Part shown: in pieces, positions 24,858 through 33,324 of the stretch
Layout: every line of letters begins with the position of its first letter
Numbering within the stretch: the first letter of the stretch is position 1
DNA from: an uncultured Lachnospiraceae bacterium
GTDB taxonomy: Bacteria; Bacillota; Clostridia; Lachnospirales; Lachnospiraceae
Assembly: GCA_910588845.1 (NCBI GenBank)
Contig: CAJURU010000004.1
Location: 62,001 to 126,000 of the forward strand
Length of the DNA stretch: 64,000 nucleotides
Direction: 5' to 3'
Made by a program: the position numbers and the translations under genes
Notes under the pieces: model-generated
Seen by the model: only the letters and a program-made list of their open reading frames with translations
What the model was told of the DNA's origin: nothing
The model's database searches: none

Positions 24858-26630
24858 ATGAAGAAGATTTCTGTAATATGTATAGATTGCGAATCAAATT
24901 ACATTGACGAGGTGCTGCTGGGGCAAACTTACCGGAATCTGGAGGTTGTCGAGGCTGTGACGGGGAAAGATTTTTATGAGGATATCGCCATGTACTGTGC
25001 GGAGACGGACAGTGATTATATTTGCTTTCTGGAGCCAGGGCAGAGATTGGAAGCGGATAAAATTATCAAGATGACGGAGTACGCGGAAAAATTTCCGGAG
25101 GCCGCCGCCATCTTGTGCTGTAGGAATTATATTGAGGGGGACGGTACAATCGTGGCGCATCCCGATGCCTGTTATCAGGATTCGTTTGCAGATACGCTTT
25201 TTGACGGCGGGCAATTTTTACGCGCATGCGCAGCGCTCGGCCATAATTTGTTTGGGAATCTGACGACAACCATGTTTCGCAGAGAAAAAGTAACGTTAAA
25301 TGCAGATAAATTAATGCAATATGGAACAGAGGACATCCCGCAGTTACAGAAAGCTTTTTTGTTATTTGAAATCATTGCAGACAGGGTGCTGGCTGTCTTC
25401 GATAAGCCTTTGGTGAGTACGTTGGTGGAAAAGGCCGATATGGAAAAATTAAGGGTGTGGGAAGAACTCTTTGAGAGCCGGATGAAGATGTTTTATGAAG
25501 CGCATGAATGGGAAACGCCAGAGATTTCCCTCAAAGGAATAGCCGCGGAACATATACAGCTGTTTAAGGAAGAGAATGCCAAAGATTTGCAGCTGAAAAA
25601 AGACATTACTTTTTTTGCCATGAATAAAGGGGAGTATTATAATCTGCTGCCGGTCATGGAGTGTGCGAAAAAGCGGGGATATCAGGTAAAATATTCGGAT
25701 AACCTGGATGAAAAGGCGGAAATAGGCGTTTATTGCCAGCATGTTGGAAAGCCGGAGAATGCAAAATTTTCAGTAATCCTGCTGCACGATATGGGACAGG
25801 GACATAACAGATGGCCGAATATTTGGGAATTGGAGCGTTGGAATGTTTATGATATCGGCATTGTTCCAGGAGAAGAATGGGCGGACAGATGGAAGAAATG
25901 CGCGTTCCAGTATTATGTGAATCCCAGACGCGGTGCGTATATGCTTGGCTATCCGAAAAGCAATCAGGTTTTTTCACAAGAAATACGAGAACGTGCGGCA
26001 GAGCTGAGGGAACGTATGCAGTTGCAATATGACGTTTCCGTGTTGTATGCGCCGTCATGGGAATGTGCCAACAAAGAGGACGATTTTGTGCGTGCGCTCG
26101 CCTCGCTTCCGGTTAATCTTTTGGTGAAGCAGGGACCATGGGCCAGAGGGTTCGGAGACACGATTGTCAATAATGTGAACAATATGAGAAAACTGCACGA
26201 AGGAAAGTACGATAATCTGCATTATTATGAATGGGATGAAAATATTTTAGTGCCCTTGATGATGTGCGATCTCGTGGTGTCTGATGAATCCAGCGTACTG
26301 ATGGAAGCATTGATGTTTGGCAGGCCAAGTATTGCCGTTGAGGATTGGCTGATACCGGATACAAGGCCCGCCCGGTTTGCCTGCGTTCCCTTTAAAAGCG
26401 TGTATAAGTGTGAAAAAGCGGGACTGAGAAAGCTGGTGGAGCAGTTGCTTGCAGGAGGGCTTGAAAATGCCGGGAAAGTACGGGAGGCAGAAGGATTTTT
26501 TGTGAATAAAGAGCGCGTAAATGAAGATATCATAGATGCAATTGAGTATTATACGACAGGGAATGGCAGTGAAGAATTTAAGAGGTGGCGGATGTCTGGC
26601 TTCTATCTGCCGGCGAATTTGTGGACATAA
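24858..26630 (+). CDS. TagF-like CDP-polyol phosphotransferase with GT2-like N-terminus (paralogue 2)
   Basis: 590 residues, the same two-part architecture as 15397-17187: a reduced GT2-like N-terminus (ISVICIDCESNYID) and a TagF-like C-terminus (EIGVYCQHVGKPENAKFSVI, LYAPSWEC, LVKQGPW, SDESSVLMEALMFG). Several stretches match paralogue 1 almost base for base. It probably transfers a polyol phosphate. The two copies lie in direct orientation about 7.7 kb apart around the AEP operon, so unequal recombination could delete the module. Confidence 0.8.
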   Translation: MKKISVICIDCESNYIDEVLLGQTYRNLEVVEAVTGKDFYEDIAMYCAETDSDYICFLEPGQRLEADKIIKMTEYAEKFPEAAAILCCRNYIEGDGTIVAHPDACYQDSFADTLFDGGQFLRACAALGHNLFGNLTTTMFRREKVTLNADKLMQYGTEDIPQLQKAFLLFEIIADRVLAVFDKPLVSTLVEKADMEKLRVWEELFESRMKMFYEAHEWETPEISLKGIAAEHIQLFKEENAKDLQLKKDITFFAMNKGEYYNLLPVMECAKKRGYQVKYSDNLDEKAEIGVYCQHVGKPENAKFSVILLHDMGQGHNRWPNIWELERWNVYDIGIVPGEEWADRWKKCAFQYYVNPRRGAYMLGYPKSNQVFSQEIRERAAELRERMQLQYDVSVLYAPSWECANKEDDFVRALASLPVNLLVKQGPWARGFGDTIVNNVNNMRKLHEGKYDNLHYYEWDENILVPLMMCDLVVSDESSVLMEALMFGRPSIAVEDWLIPDTRPARFACVPFKSVYKCEKAGLRKLVEQLLAGGLENAGKVREAEGFFVNKERVNEDIIDAIEYYTTGNGSEEFKRWRMSGFYLPANLWT

Positions 26631-26645
26631 GAAGAAGGAGCGGAT

Positions 26646-27383
26646 ATGCGTATAACAGAGGAAATAGTAGATATTGATTATCATGAGACGAAGCGTTTTT
26701 TTGAGAAGCGCGCCGATAAATTTTCTGCCGATAACCCTTATTCGGTAACCATGTACCAGGATCACAACAAGGAGTTAGTGCGGGAAAGAAACCGAAAGGA
26801 AACGGAGAAACTTCTTCCCTTGCTGAAGCTGCATGAAGATTCTAGGGTGTTGGATGTGGCGTGTGGAATCGGCCGGTGGGCAGACGCCATGCCAGATTAC
26901 ATTGAGCAGTATTGCGGCGTGGATTTCAGTGGGGAACTGGTTGAAATTGCCAGGCAAAGGAACAAAAAAGACAATTTTTACTTCTATGAAGGGGCGGCAG
27001 ACAAAATTGAACAGACGGCTCCAAAAACCCGGGGGGGGGTATATAACAGAATACTCATGGTGGGAATACTCATGTATCTCAACGATACGGAGCTCGCCGA
27101 TACCCTGGCGCAGATTGAAAGAATCAGCCAAGAGCATACCGTTATCTGTATAAGGGAGCCCATAGGAATTTCTAAAAGACTTACCTTGAAGGATTTTTTT
27201 TCGGAAGAACTGGAAGACAATTATAATGCCATCTACCGGACGCGGCAGGAGCTGCAAAAGTTGATTGACGGTGCATTTATACAAAAAGGGTTTATTGTCA
27301 GCCGGGAAGGCTTTTTGTTTGAAGAGGATGCGCTAAATAACCGCAAAGAGACGGCGCAGTATTTCTATATATTGGAGAGGTAA
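26646..27383 (+). CDS. SAM-dependent methyltransferase containing a G9 tract
   Basis: 245 residues. SAM-binding motif VLDVACGIGRWADAM near residue 69, then GVDFSGELVEIAR and YNRILMVGILMYLND. A run of nine G at 27031-27039 encodes Arg-Gly-Gly just before the core strand YNRILM, where relatives normally have a short polar loop. The gene is 2 bases from the LicC-like gene, suggesting that the methylated compound and the nucleotidylated compound belong to one pathway. The acceptor is unknown. Length variation of the tract would switch the enzyme off. Confidence 0.8.
   Translation: MRITEEIVDIDYHETKRFFEKRADKFSADNPYSVTMYQDHNKELVRERNRKETEKLLPLLKLHEDSRVLDVACGIGRWADAMPDYIEQYCGVDFSGELVEIARQRNKKDNFYFYEGAADKIEQTAPKTRGGVYNRILMVGILMYLNDTELADTLAQIERISQEHTVICIREPIGISKRLTLKDFFSEELEDNYNAIYRTRQELQKLIDGAFIQKGFIVSREGFLFEEDALNNRKETAQYFYILER
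27031..27039 (+). repeat. Homopolymeric G9 tract inside methyltransferase gene
   Basis: Nine G after CCC, in frame as CGG GGG GGG G. One added G brings TAA into frame two codons later. One lost G moves translation into another frame for about 40 codons. G runs of this length are otherwise absent from the window; the next longest are G6. Confidence 0.85.
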
Positions 27384-27385
27384 AG

Positions 27386-28045
27386 ATGATGTCTGGGATT
27401 TCAAGAACAGTGATTATTAGCTGCGCGGGAATGGGCAGCCGTCTGGGGTTTGGATGTACGAAAGCGTTGGTCGAAGTTGAGGGGAAGTCCCTGCTTGCGA
27501 GGCATTTAGAGCTGCTTGCAGGGGTAGAAGACGTCCGGGTGGTTGTGGGGTATCAGTCTGAGCGGGTGATGGAGGAGGCGAGAAAGTACCGCAGTGACGT
27601 AAAGTTTGTATTTAATCATCGTTACCGGGAAACCAAAACAGGCGTCAGCGTTTCCCTGGCCGCTCAGGGAGCCAGGGACTATGTCCTGACGTTGGACGGC
27701 GATATATTGGTACATCCCCAGGATATGGAGAAGGCATTGTCATGCGGCCATGAATTTGTGAGCGGCGGCGTCCCGGCGTCTGACGACCCTTGGATGCTCC
27801 AGGCTTATGTAGAAAACGGCAGGGAGTTTGTGAGCGCTTTCTCAAAAGAGGACGGCGTTTATGAGTGGAATGGGATTACGCAGATGGCAAGCGGCAAGAT
27901 GCAGCATGGGACGGGGCATGTCTTCCAGATGGCGGAGCCCCACCTGCCGCTGCCTTTTTTAGAATTGCGGACGCGGGAGATTGATACGGCAAATGATTAT
28001 GAGCGCGCTGTAAGATGGGTGAAGAATGGTTTTGCAGATAAATAA
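27386..28045 (+). CDS. LicC-like nucleotidyltransferase (MobA/NTP_transferase fold)
   Basis: 219 residues (ATG 27386 or 27389). The nucleotide loop reads SCAGMGSRLGFGCTKALVEVEG, a variant of the pyrophosphorylase signature, followed by LTLDGDILVH with the metal-binding Asp and EIDTANDYERA near the end. It resembles LicC and CTP:phosphoglutamine cytidylyltransferases of glycan clusters. Paired with the preceding methyltransferase. The substrate could be a phosphorylated or phosphonate small molecule. It lacks the HTH of the enzyme at 17192-18076. Confidence 0.75.
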   Translation: MMSGISRTVIISCAGMGSRLGFGCTKALVEVEGKSLLARHLELLAGVEDVRVVVGYQSERVMEEARKYRSDVKFVFNHRYRETKTGVSVSLAAQGARDYVLTLDGDILVHPQDMEKALSCGHEFVSGGVPASDDPWMLQAYVENGREFVSAFSKEDGVYEWNGITQMASGKMQHGTGHVFQMAEPHLPLPFLELRTREIDTANDYERAVRWVKNGFADK

Positions 28046-28065
28046 CATATTGGGAAGGGGAAAGT

Positions 28066-29220
28066 ATGCAGATTAAGATTTTTACAATGACCCACAAAAA
28101 ATTTCAGGAGCCGGAAGATAAGATTTATGTACCCTTGCATGTGGGCAGGGCGAGTGCAGGCGACCTGGGTTATCAGGGGGATGACACCGGAGATTCGATT
28201 TCACGGTGGAACAATTTTTACGGTGAACTTACCGGCGTGTATTGGGTGTGGAAGAACGAGCAGGAAGCCGATGTTGTGGGAATCTGCCATTACCGCCGTT
28301 TCTTTCTCAATGGGCAGCGCAGGCTGATGAATCAGCGGGAATACGAGGAGATTTTAAAGGATTACGATATCATAGTCTCCAATGAGGTGCAGGCGGACAC
28401 GAATTACCTCGATTATTTTGGCGAGGCGCACAATGCCCGGGATTTGCTGACGGTCGGTGAGGTGATGGCGGAGAAGTACCCGGAGTATGCGCCTTATTTT
28501 CAGTCGGCGATGGAGGGAAATACCTACTATTATGGAAATTTGATGGTGACTTCCCGCCAACTGTTCGCATCTTATGCAGAGTGGTTGTTTGATATTCTTT
28601 TCGAGGTGGAAAAGCGCATTGACGTGGAAACGTATGATTTATATAACCAGCGGGTGTTCGGCTTCCTCTCGGAGCAGATGGTAAAAATCTGGGCGGAGAA
28701 AAACGGCCTCAAAATCTATGAGGGTACGGTCGGCATCACGGCGGAGAAAGCGGAGACGGTAGAATTTAAGCTTGCCATGGGCCAGCTTGTGAAGATGAAG
28801 CAGATCGGGCAGGCCAGGCAGATGTTTTATGAATACTTGAAGCTGCGTCCTGATGTGCGCCTGGAACTATCGGATATCCGGGGGGAAATACCGATTATTG
28901 AGCAATTACTCTATATCGCCGAGGAGGAGATGCAGAGGAATCTTCCCGGGCTCATGCAGACGTCTGCCGATTTGAATGCATGGATTGTGCATTACCGCAA
29001 AGTCTTGGAGTGCCTTTCTCATTTGTCTGTGGGAGAGGCCAGGCAGGAAGAGGCAGATTATATCGTTACGCAAAATGTGTCCTGGGTAATGGCTAAGGTC
29101 ATGCTGATGAACGCGGCTGAAGGCGTCATTGATAACCCCGCGCAGGCGTTGGAGGCGTTGCATAACATTTATCAATCGGCCGGCAGAATGAAAGATTGCG
29201 AAGGGCTGGAAAGGGGATAA
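28066..29220 (+). CDS. DUF4422 glycosyltransferase-like protein with C-terminal helical extension
   Basis: 384 residues. The first ~240 match the DUF4422 family of surface-glycan clusters: FTMTHKKFQEPED, ISRWNNFYGELTGVYWVWKN, GICHYRRFF, MVTSRQLFASYAEWLF. DUF4422 proteins are treated as glycosyltransferases. About 140 extra helical residues follow (VKMKQIGQARQMFYEYLKL), resembling the TPR-like parts of other proteins here. GTG of the next gene follows its stop after one base. Confidence 0.8.
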   Translation: MQIKIFTMTHKKFQEPEDKIYVPLHVGRASAGDLGYQGDDTGDSISRWNNFYGELTGVYWVWKNEQEADVVGICHYRRFFLNGQRRLMNQREYEEILKDYDIIVSNEVQADTNYLDYFGEAHNARDLLTVGEVMAEKYPEYAPYFQSAMEGNTYYYGNLMVTSRQLFASYAEWLFDILFEVEKRIDVETYDLYNQRVFGFLSEQMVKIWAEKNGLKIYEGTVGITAEKAETVEFKLAMGQLVKMKQIGQARQMFYEYLKLRPDVRLELSDIRGEIPIIEQLLYIAEEEMQRNLPGLMQTSADLNAWIVHYRKVLECLSHLSVGEARQEEADYIVTQNVSWVMAKVMLMNAAEGVIDNPAQALEALHNIYQSAGRMKDCEGLERG

Positions 29221-29221
29221 T

Positions 29222-30424
29222 GTGAAGAGACTGATATTTTTTGTCGGCGTGTACGACACGCTGGATCTGTTTACTTATGAATTAAAACGTGAGTTTGACG
29301 CCCTGGGGTATGAGAGCATGGTTTTTGATGTGCGCGAGATGGCGCAGAGCTTAAAAGAGTTGTCTGCGTTTGCATCAAGGCCGGTGAAGGCAGTCATTAC
29401 TTTTAACAATCTGGGATTTAATATGGAACTCCATGCCGGGCGCAATCTCTGGGAGGAACTTAAAATTCCCTGTATTAATATCCTTATGGACCACCCGTTC
29501 TGTTACAGGAACGCGCTGGACAACGCACCGGCTAATTCTGTGGTGCTGTGTACGGACCGTAACCATATGCGCTATTTGCAGCGTTTCTATCCACAGATTC
29601 CGATTACAGGCTATCTGCCTCACGCGGGCAAGGAATTGCCGGGGGAGAGAAGGCCGATTGCCGGGCGAAGCATTGACGTGCTGTATGCAGGAAATCTGTC
29701 TAAGAGCTTTGCCGATAACATTATGCCGGATTTGTCGAAATATACGTCCTTTGACGCGGGAAAAATATGCCGCCGGGCGTATGAGGATTTGGTGGCGCAC
29801 CCCTTTAAGACAACGGAGGAAGCTCTGGAGCAGGCGTTGTTGGCAGAAGGGCTCAAACTGCCGGACAGTGAGTTGAAAAATATCATTGCAGACCTGCATT
29901 TTGTGGATCTCTACGCCGTCTCCCATTACCGTGAGAAGACCGTGCAGTCGTTGGCGGAACATGGCATGAATGTACGGATTTACGGGGCTGGGTGGGAAAG
30001 CTGTCCCTGGATTCAATTGCCCAATGTAAACTTTTGTGGTAAAATTCCAGCAGAAGAAGTTGTCCTGAAAATGCAAGACGCCAAGATTGTTCTCAGTACC
30101 ATGACCTGGTTTAAGGACGGCACGCACGATCGGGTATTTAACGGTATGCTGCAGGGCGCAGTTGCCATGACGGACACTTCGGGCTATATGAAAGAGGAAT
30201 TCTGTGGATTTTGGGGTGGGGAAGATTCCCAGGGCGACAAGCGCGAGCTGGTATTTTTTGAGTTAGAGGCATTGGCAAAGCTGCCGCTGCTGGCAGAGGA
30301 AGTGTTAAATAACCCCGCGCAGGCGCAGCAGATTGCCGACAGAGGCTTTGCGAAAGCCAGGCAGTCCCATACATGGAGGAGCCGCGCGCTGGAGCTGGAA
30401 CATGATTTATTGGAACATCTGTAG
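29222..30424 (+). CDS. CgeB-like GT-B glycosyltransferase (paralogue 2), GTG start
   Basis: 400 residues beginning at GTG 29222 with AAAGGGG upstream. Paralogue of 21571-22728: same HP motif (ILMDHPFCYR), VRIYGAGWESC, NVNFCGKIPAEEV and KIVLSTMTWFKDGTHDRVFNGML. It acts in the cytoplasm, and the donor is unknown. A conserved insert of about 50 residues before the C-terminal GT-B half (SFDAGKICRRAYEDL) is shared with paralogue 1. Confidence 0.8.
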   Translation: MKRLIFFVGVYDTLDLFTYELKREFDALGYESMVFDVREMAQSLKELSAFASRPVKAVITFNNLGFNMELHAGRNLWEELKIPCINILMDHPFCYRNALDNAPANSVVLCTDRNHMRYLQRFYPQIPITGYLPHAGKELPGERRPIAGRSIDVLYAGNLSKSFADNIMPDLSKYTSFDAGKICRRAYEDLVAHPFKTTEEALEQALLAEGLKLPDSELKNIIADLHFVDLYAVSHYREKTVQSLAEHGMNVRIYGAGWESCPWIQLPNVNFCGKIPAEEVVLKMQDAKIVLSTMTWFKDGTHDRVFNGMLQGAVAMTDTSGYMKEEFCGFWGGEDSQGDKRELVFFELEALAKLPLLAEEVLNNPAQAQQIADRGFAKARQSHTWRSRALELEHDLLEHL

Positions 30425-30439
30425 TTGTGGAGGTAAGTG

Positions 30440-31387
30440 ATGGGCGATTTTATCAACGAATATTTCTCTGGTTTGCTGCAACCAGCGTTGCAATATCTAT
30501 GGACAAATTATGATTATTGCTACTTGAAAGCCATGCATGAAAAGAATCGAAACGTTGGGTGTAAGACTATAATTGCCGGGTCTTCCCATGCCATGAATGG
30601 AATTGTCGAAAAAGAAATGCCCAAGAGCGCCATTAATTTTTCAATTTCGTCCCAGGATGTATATTTTGACTTTCTCAATGTGAAACGGGCGATAGAAGAA
30701 GGCAGACAACGGATAGAGAATTGCGTCATAAATATTGGCTATTATATGCTTTACCAGGATTTGTCGCTCAGCACGACTATGGGGTATTTGATGTCCAGTG
30801 TGTACGGCCCCTTATTTGGAGACGTCCATAATTGCACGGAAGAGGTTGCGCAAGCTCCAGGCAGTATGTGTTTGGGTGATTGGAAACAGCAGTTGTATAT
30901 GGACTTTGCCCGAGCATATTTTGAGCGGGAGGGCTCCTATTACGGCCAACTGAAAATGAGGGAGCAGAATAACCTTATGCTTGCCAATGGGGTTGTCTGG
31001 CAGAAATTATCGGAGGAAGAGAAAGCAGCTTATGCGAGAAAGCGGACGGCGGACCACAATCGTCTCAAAAAACATCGGGCGTCGAGAGAGGAAAATGGGA
31101 AAATTGTGCTGGAAATGGTGGAATACCTTCATGGGAAGGGGATCAAACCGTTCTTTGTGATTTTTCCCTTTACGCGGTTGTATAATAAATATATTGATGC
31201 GGATTACAGAAGGGATATTTTTTGCTTATTGGACAGTCTGCCTTTGGAAGTGGAATTTTTAGATATGAACGATTTTTCAGATATGTTTGCGGATGAGGAT
31301 TTTTTAGATACGGATCATCTGAATCTGCCGGGAGCCGTAAAGGCGACAAGGCTGTTGGGGAGTTTCATGACAGCAGTGGGAAATTAA
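30440..31387 (+). CDS. SGNH/GDSL-like protein (DltD/AlgX style), putative O-acyl enzyme
   Basis: 315 residues from ATG 30440, with GGAGGT five bases upstream. The block I motif is IIAGSSHAMNGI, and the distal catalytic pair is in DTDHLNLPGAVKAT (DxxH), as in DltD-like SGNH proteins. No signal peptide or membrane anchor is evident, unlike DltD. It may remove or add acyl groups on the glycan in the cytoplasm; activity is inferred from fold. Confidence 0.7.
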   Translation: MGDFINEYFSGLLQPALQYLWTNYDYCYLKAMHEKNRNVGCKTIIAGSSHAMNGIVEKEMPKSAINFSISSQDVYFDFLNVKRAIEEGRQRIENCVINIGYYMLYQDLSLSTTMGYLMSSVYGPLFGDVHNCTEEVAQAPGSMCLGDWKQQLYMDFARAYFEREGSYYGQLKMREQNNLMLANGVVWQKLSEEEKAAYARKRTADHNRLKKHRASREENGKIVLEMVEYLHGKGIKPFFVIFPFTRLYNKYIDADYRRDIFCLLDSLPLEVEFLDMNDFSDMFADEDFLDTDHLNLPGAVKATRLLGSFMTAVGN

Positions 31388-31410
31388 AATGGCGAAATAG
31401 GAGGCAATAT

Positions 31411-32246
31411 ATGAATCAGCAGGAAATCTATATCAATCAGGTTCAGGAATTGCTTGACGGGGTTGACCGTGGAGATTTTACAGGTGCATCGGATATTCCT
31501 GCGCAGTACACATACGGGCACTTAAACGCATTGTTCCAACTGATAGATCAGCTGCAAAATGGACAGGAATTGTTCGAGAAATTATATGACAGGATTGTCG
31601 CGTTTAGTAAACGTAAAATTCAGGAAAAGATATCGAGCGGGCAGAAAGTGAGAGTTGCTTTTTTGGCAATTTCGGCCGCCGAGTGGGCGGCAGATAAAGT
31701 TTACCGCATATTGTCACAAGATGAACGGCTGGTATGTGGCGGATAGTTTAAGTTGAGTTTATGCAAAGACGGCGGTATATAACAAAGAAATGGTGAATCT
31801 GATGTGGCGGGTATATGCGGATTCAGAGGCAAATGTAGCGGGCTATGCGCGATATGGGCTGCTTCATGCAAAAAACGCGCGCTATTCAGGATTCGCGAAG
31901 ATGGACTTCTTTTTTGAGAAGAAGGAGTACACAGAAGAACAGATCAGGAACATATGGAAAATCCCCTCAGAGGCAGGCGTTCAATATCCTGGGCAAGAAA
32001 TTAGTGTCTGGTTATTACACGGCAAGAGGAGAAGATTTCATGGCGATTGAGCAGTTTATAGAGCGTATCATTCTCAAGGGGGAAGATTCCATGAAAGACA
32101 TAAGAAGCAGAATCTTTGCGGAGGAATTAGATTATGCAGGCCACAATGGATGCAGCGCCTCAGCGTTTATTTGCAACGATATCGTGAAGGGCTGTATGGA
32201 AACAGGAACTCAGAAGAGGATAAGTGATGAAGCAGACAGAACATAA
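31411..32246 (+). pseudogene. Decayed TagF-like glycerophosphotransferase gene
   Basis: Three fragments of one gene in different frames. 31411-31746 gives the N-terminus, ending in KVRVAFLAISAAEW and stopping early. 31790-about 32000 gives the middle (LMWRVYADSEANVAGYARYGLLHAKN, NIWKIPSEA). About 32015-32246 gives the C-terminus (GEDFMAIEQFIERII, SMKDIRSRIFAEE). Order and motifs match a CDP-glycerol glycerophosphotransferase-type protein from which the catalytic core is deleted. The first fragment still has a good SD and a 111-residue ORF, so a short peptide may be made, but the enzyme is dead. Confidence 0.75.
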
Positions 32247-33324
32247 AAAAATACTGGTAATTACGCATCAACTCTCCCGCACGGGCGCGCCGATTGTGCT
32301 TTTGGATATGATGCGGGCATATTGGCGCAAGGGATATCAGTTGGAAGTCATTGCCATGATGGATGGCGAACTGCGAAAAGATATAGAAGAAATGGGTGTT
32401 CCGCTCAAAGTGCAGGAACATTTTTTACAGCAGAGTGAGGAGTTTTTTGCCTATGCGGGGGGATTTGACTTTGTGGTGGCAAATACGCTGATTACCTTTG
32501 AGGCCGTGCATCTGCTCAAATATTTGAAAGTTCCGGTACTCTGGTGGCTGCACGAGGGCAGGCAGTATTTTGAGTATTTTGCAAATGTATTGCCTGATTT
32601 TCGTACGCTGCCGCACAATATCCATGTATTTTCTGTCGGCCATTATGTGCAGGAGGTCATTGAGCAATTATACGGTGTGCATACGGAGATACTGCATTTT
32701 GGCGTAGCGGATTCTTTGTCTCACGAAATAAGGCAGACGGATGATAAAAAGGCGCGTTTCCTTACCGCAGGCACATATTCGCGGGTAAAAGCACAGGATG
32801 TGCTGGCAGAGGCAATCCGCAGTCTGCCGGAGGATTATCTGGCGCGCGCAGAATTTTTCTTCTGCGGCAATGAGCAAATGTACGACGAATCGGTGTTTCT
32901 GCCGGTAAAACAGCTCTGCGGTGAGTATGAAAACGTTACGCTGCTCCATCAGCTCTCACGCCGGGAGACCTTGGCGTGGATGGAGAAATGCCATTGCCTT
33001 ATCGTGCCCTCGAGGGTCGACCCGATTCCCACGGTGGCGGTGGAGATGATGATGAAAGGCAACCTCTGTCTGTGCACAGACGTATGCGGCATTGCACATT
33101 ATATGAAAGACGGCGTCAATGGTTTTACGGCGCCGCCAGACGATTCATGCGCCCTTGCCGATAAGATAAAATATGTGATTGATTACTGTGGGGAGTTAGA
33201 ACCGTTGTGCCAGGCAGGGCGGGAAGTTTATGAGAAGTATTTTTCTATGGATGTGTTTGAAAAGAATATCATGGAATTGGCAGAGCGTTATGTGCAGCAG
33301 AAGGGGTCGAAAGGAGCAAAATGA
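32227..33324 (+). CDS. GT4 glycosyltransferase
   Basis: 365 residues from ATG 32227, with GAGGA upstream. GT-B fold of family GT4: HQLSRTGAPIVLLDMM near the N-terminus, WWLHEGRQYFEYF, and the donor-site region SRVDPIPTVAVEMMMKGN with the E-x7-E-like spacing, then DVCGIAHYMKDGVNG. Retaining transferase. It overlaps the next gene by ATGA. Confidence 0.88.
   Translation: MKQTEHKKILVITHQLSRTGAPIVLLDMMRAYWRKGYQLEVIAMMDGELRKDIEEMGVPLKVQEHFLQQSEEFFAYAGGFDFVVANTLITFEAVHLLKYLKVPVLWWLHEGRQYFEYFANVLPDFRTLPHNIHVFSVGHYVQEVIEQLYGVHTEILHFGVADSLSHEIRQTDDKKARFLTAGTYSRVKAQDVLAEAIRSLPEDYLARAEFFFCGNEQMYDESVFLPVKQLCGEYENVTLLHQLSRRETLAWMEKCHCLIVPSRVDPIPTVAVEMMMKGNLCLCTDVCGIAHYMKDGVNGFTAPPDDSCALADKIKYVIDYCGELEPLCQAGREVYEKYFSMDVFEKNIMELAERYVQQKGSKGAK

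Noticed and set aside
29375..30127. 250-codon open frame on the minus strand opposite the CgeB-like gene
   Set aside because: Lies entirely within a clear GT gene, has no SD, and its composition (rich in His, Arg, Gln, Pro) is that of an antisense shadow.
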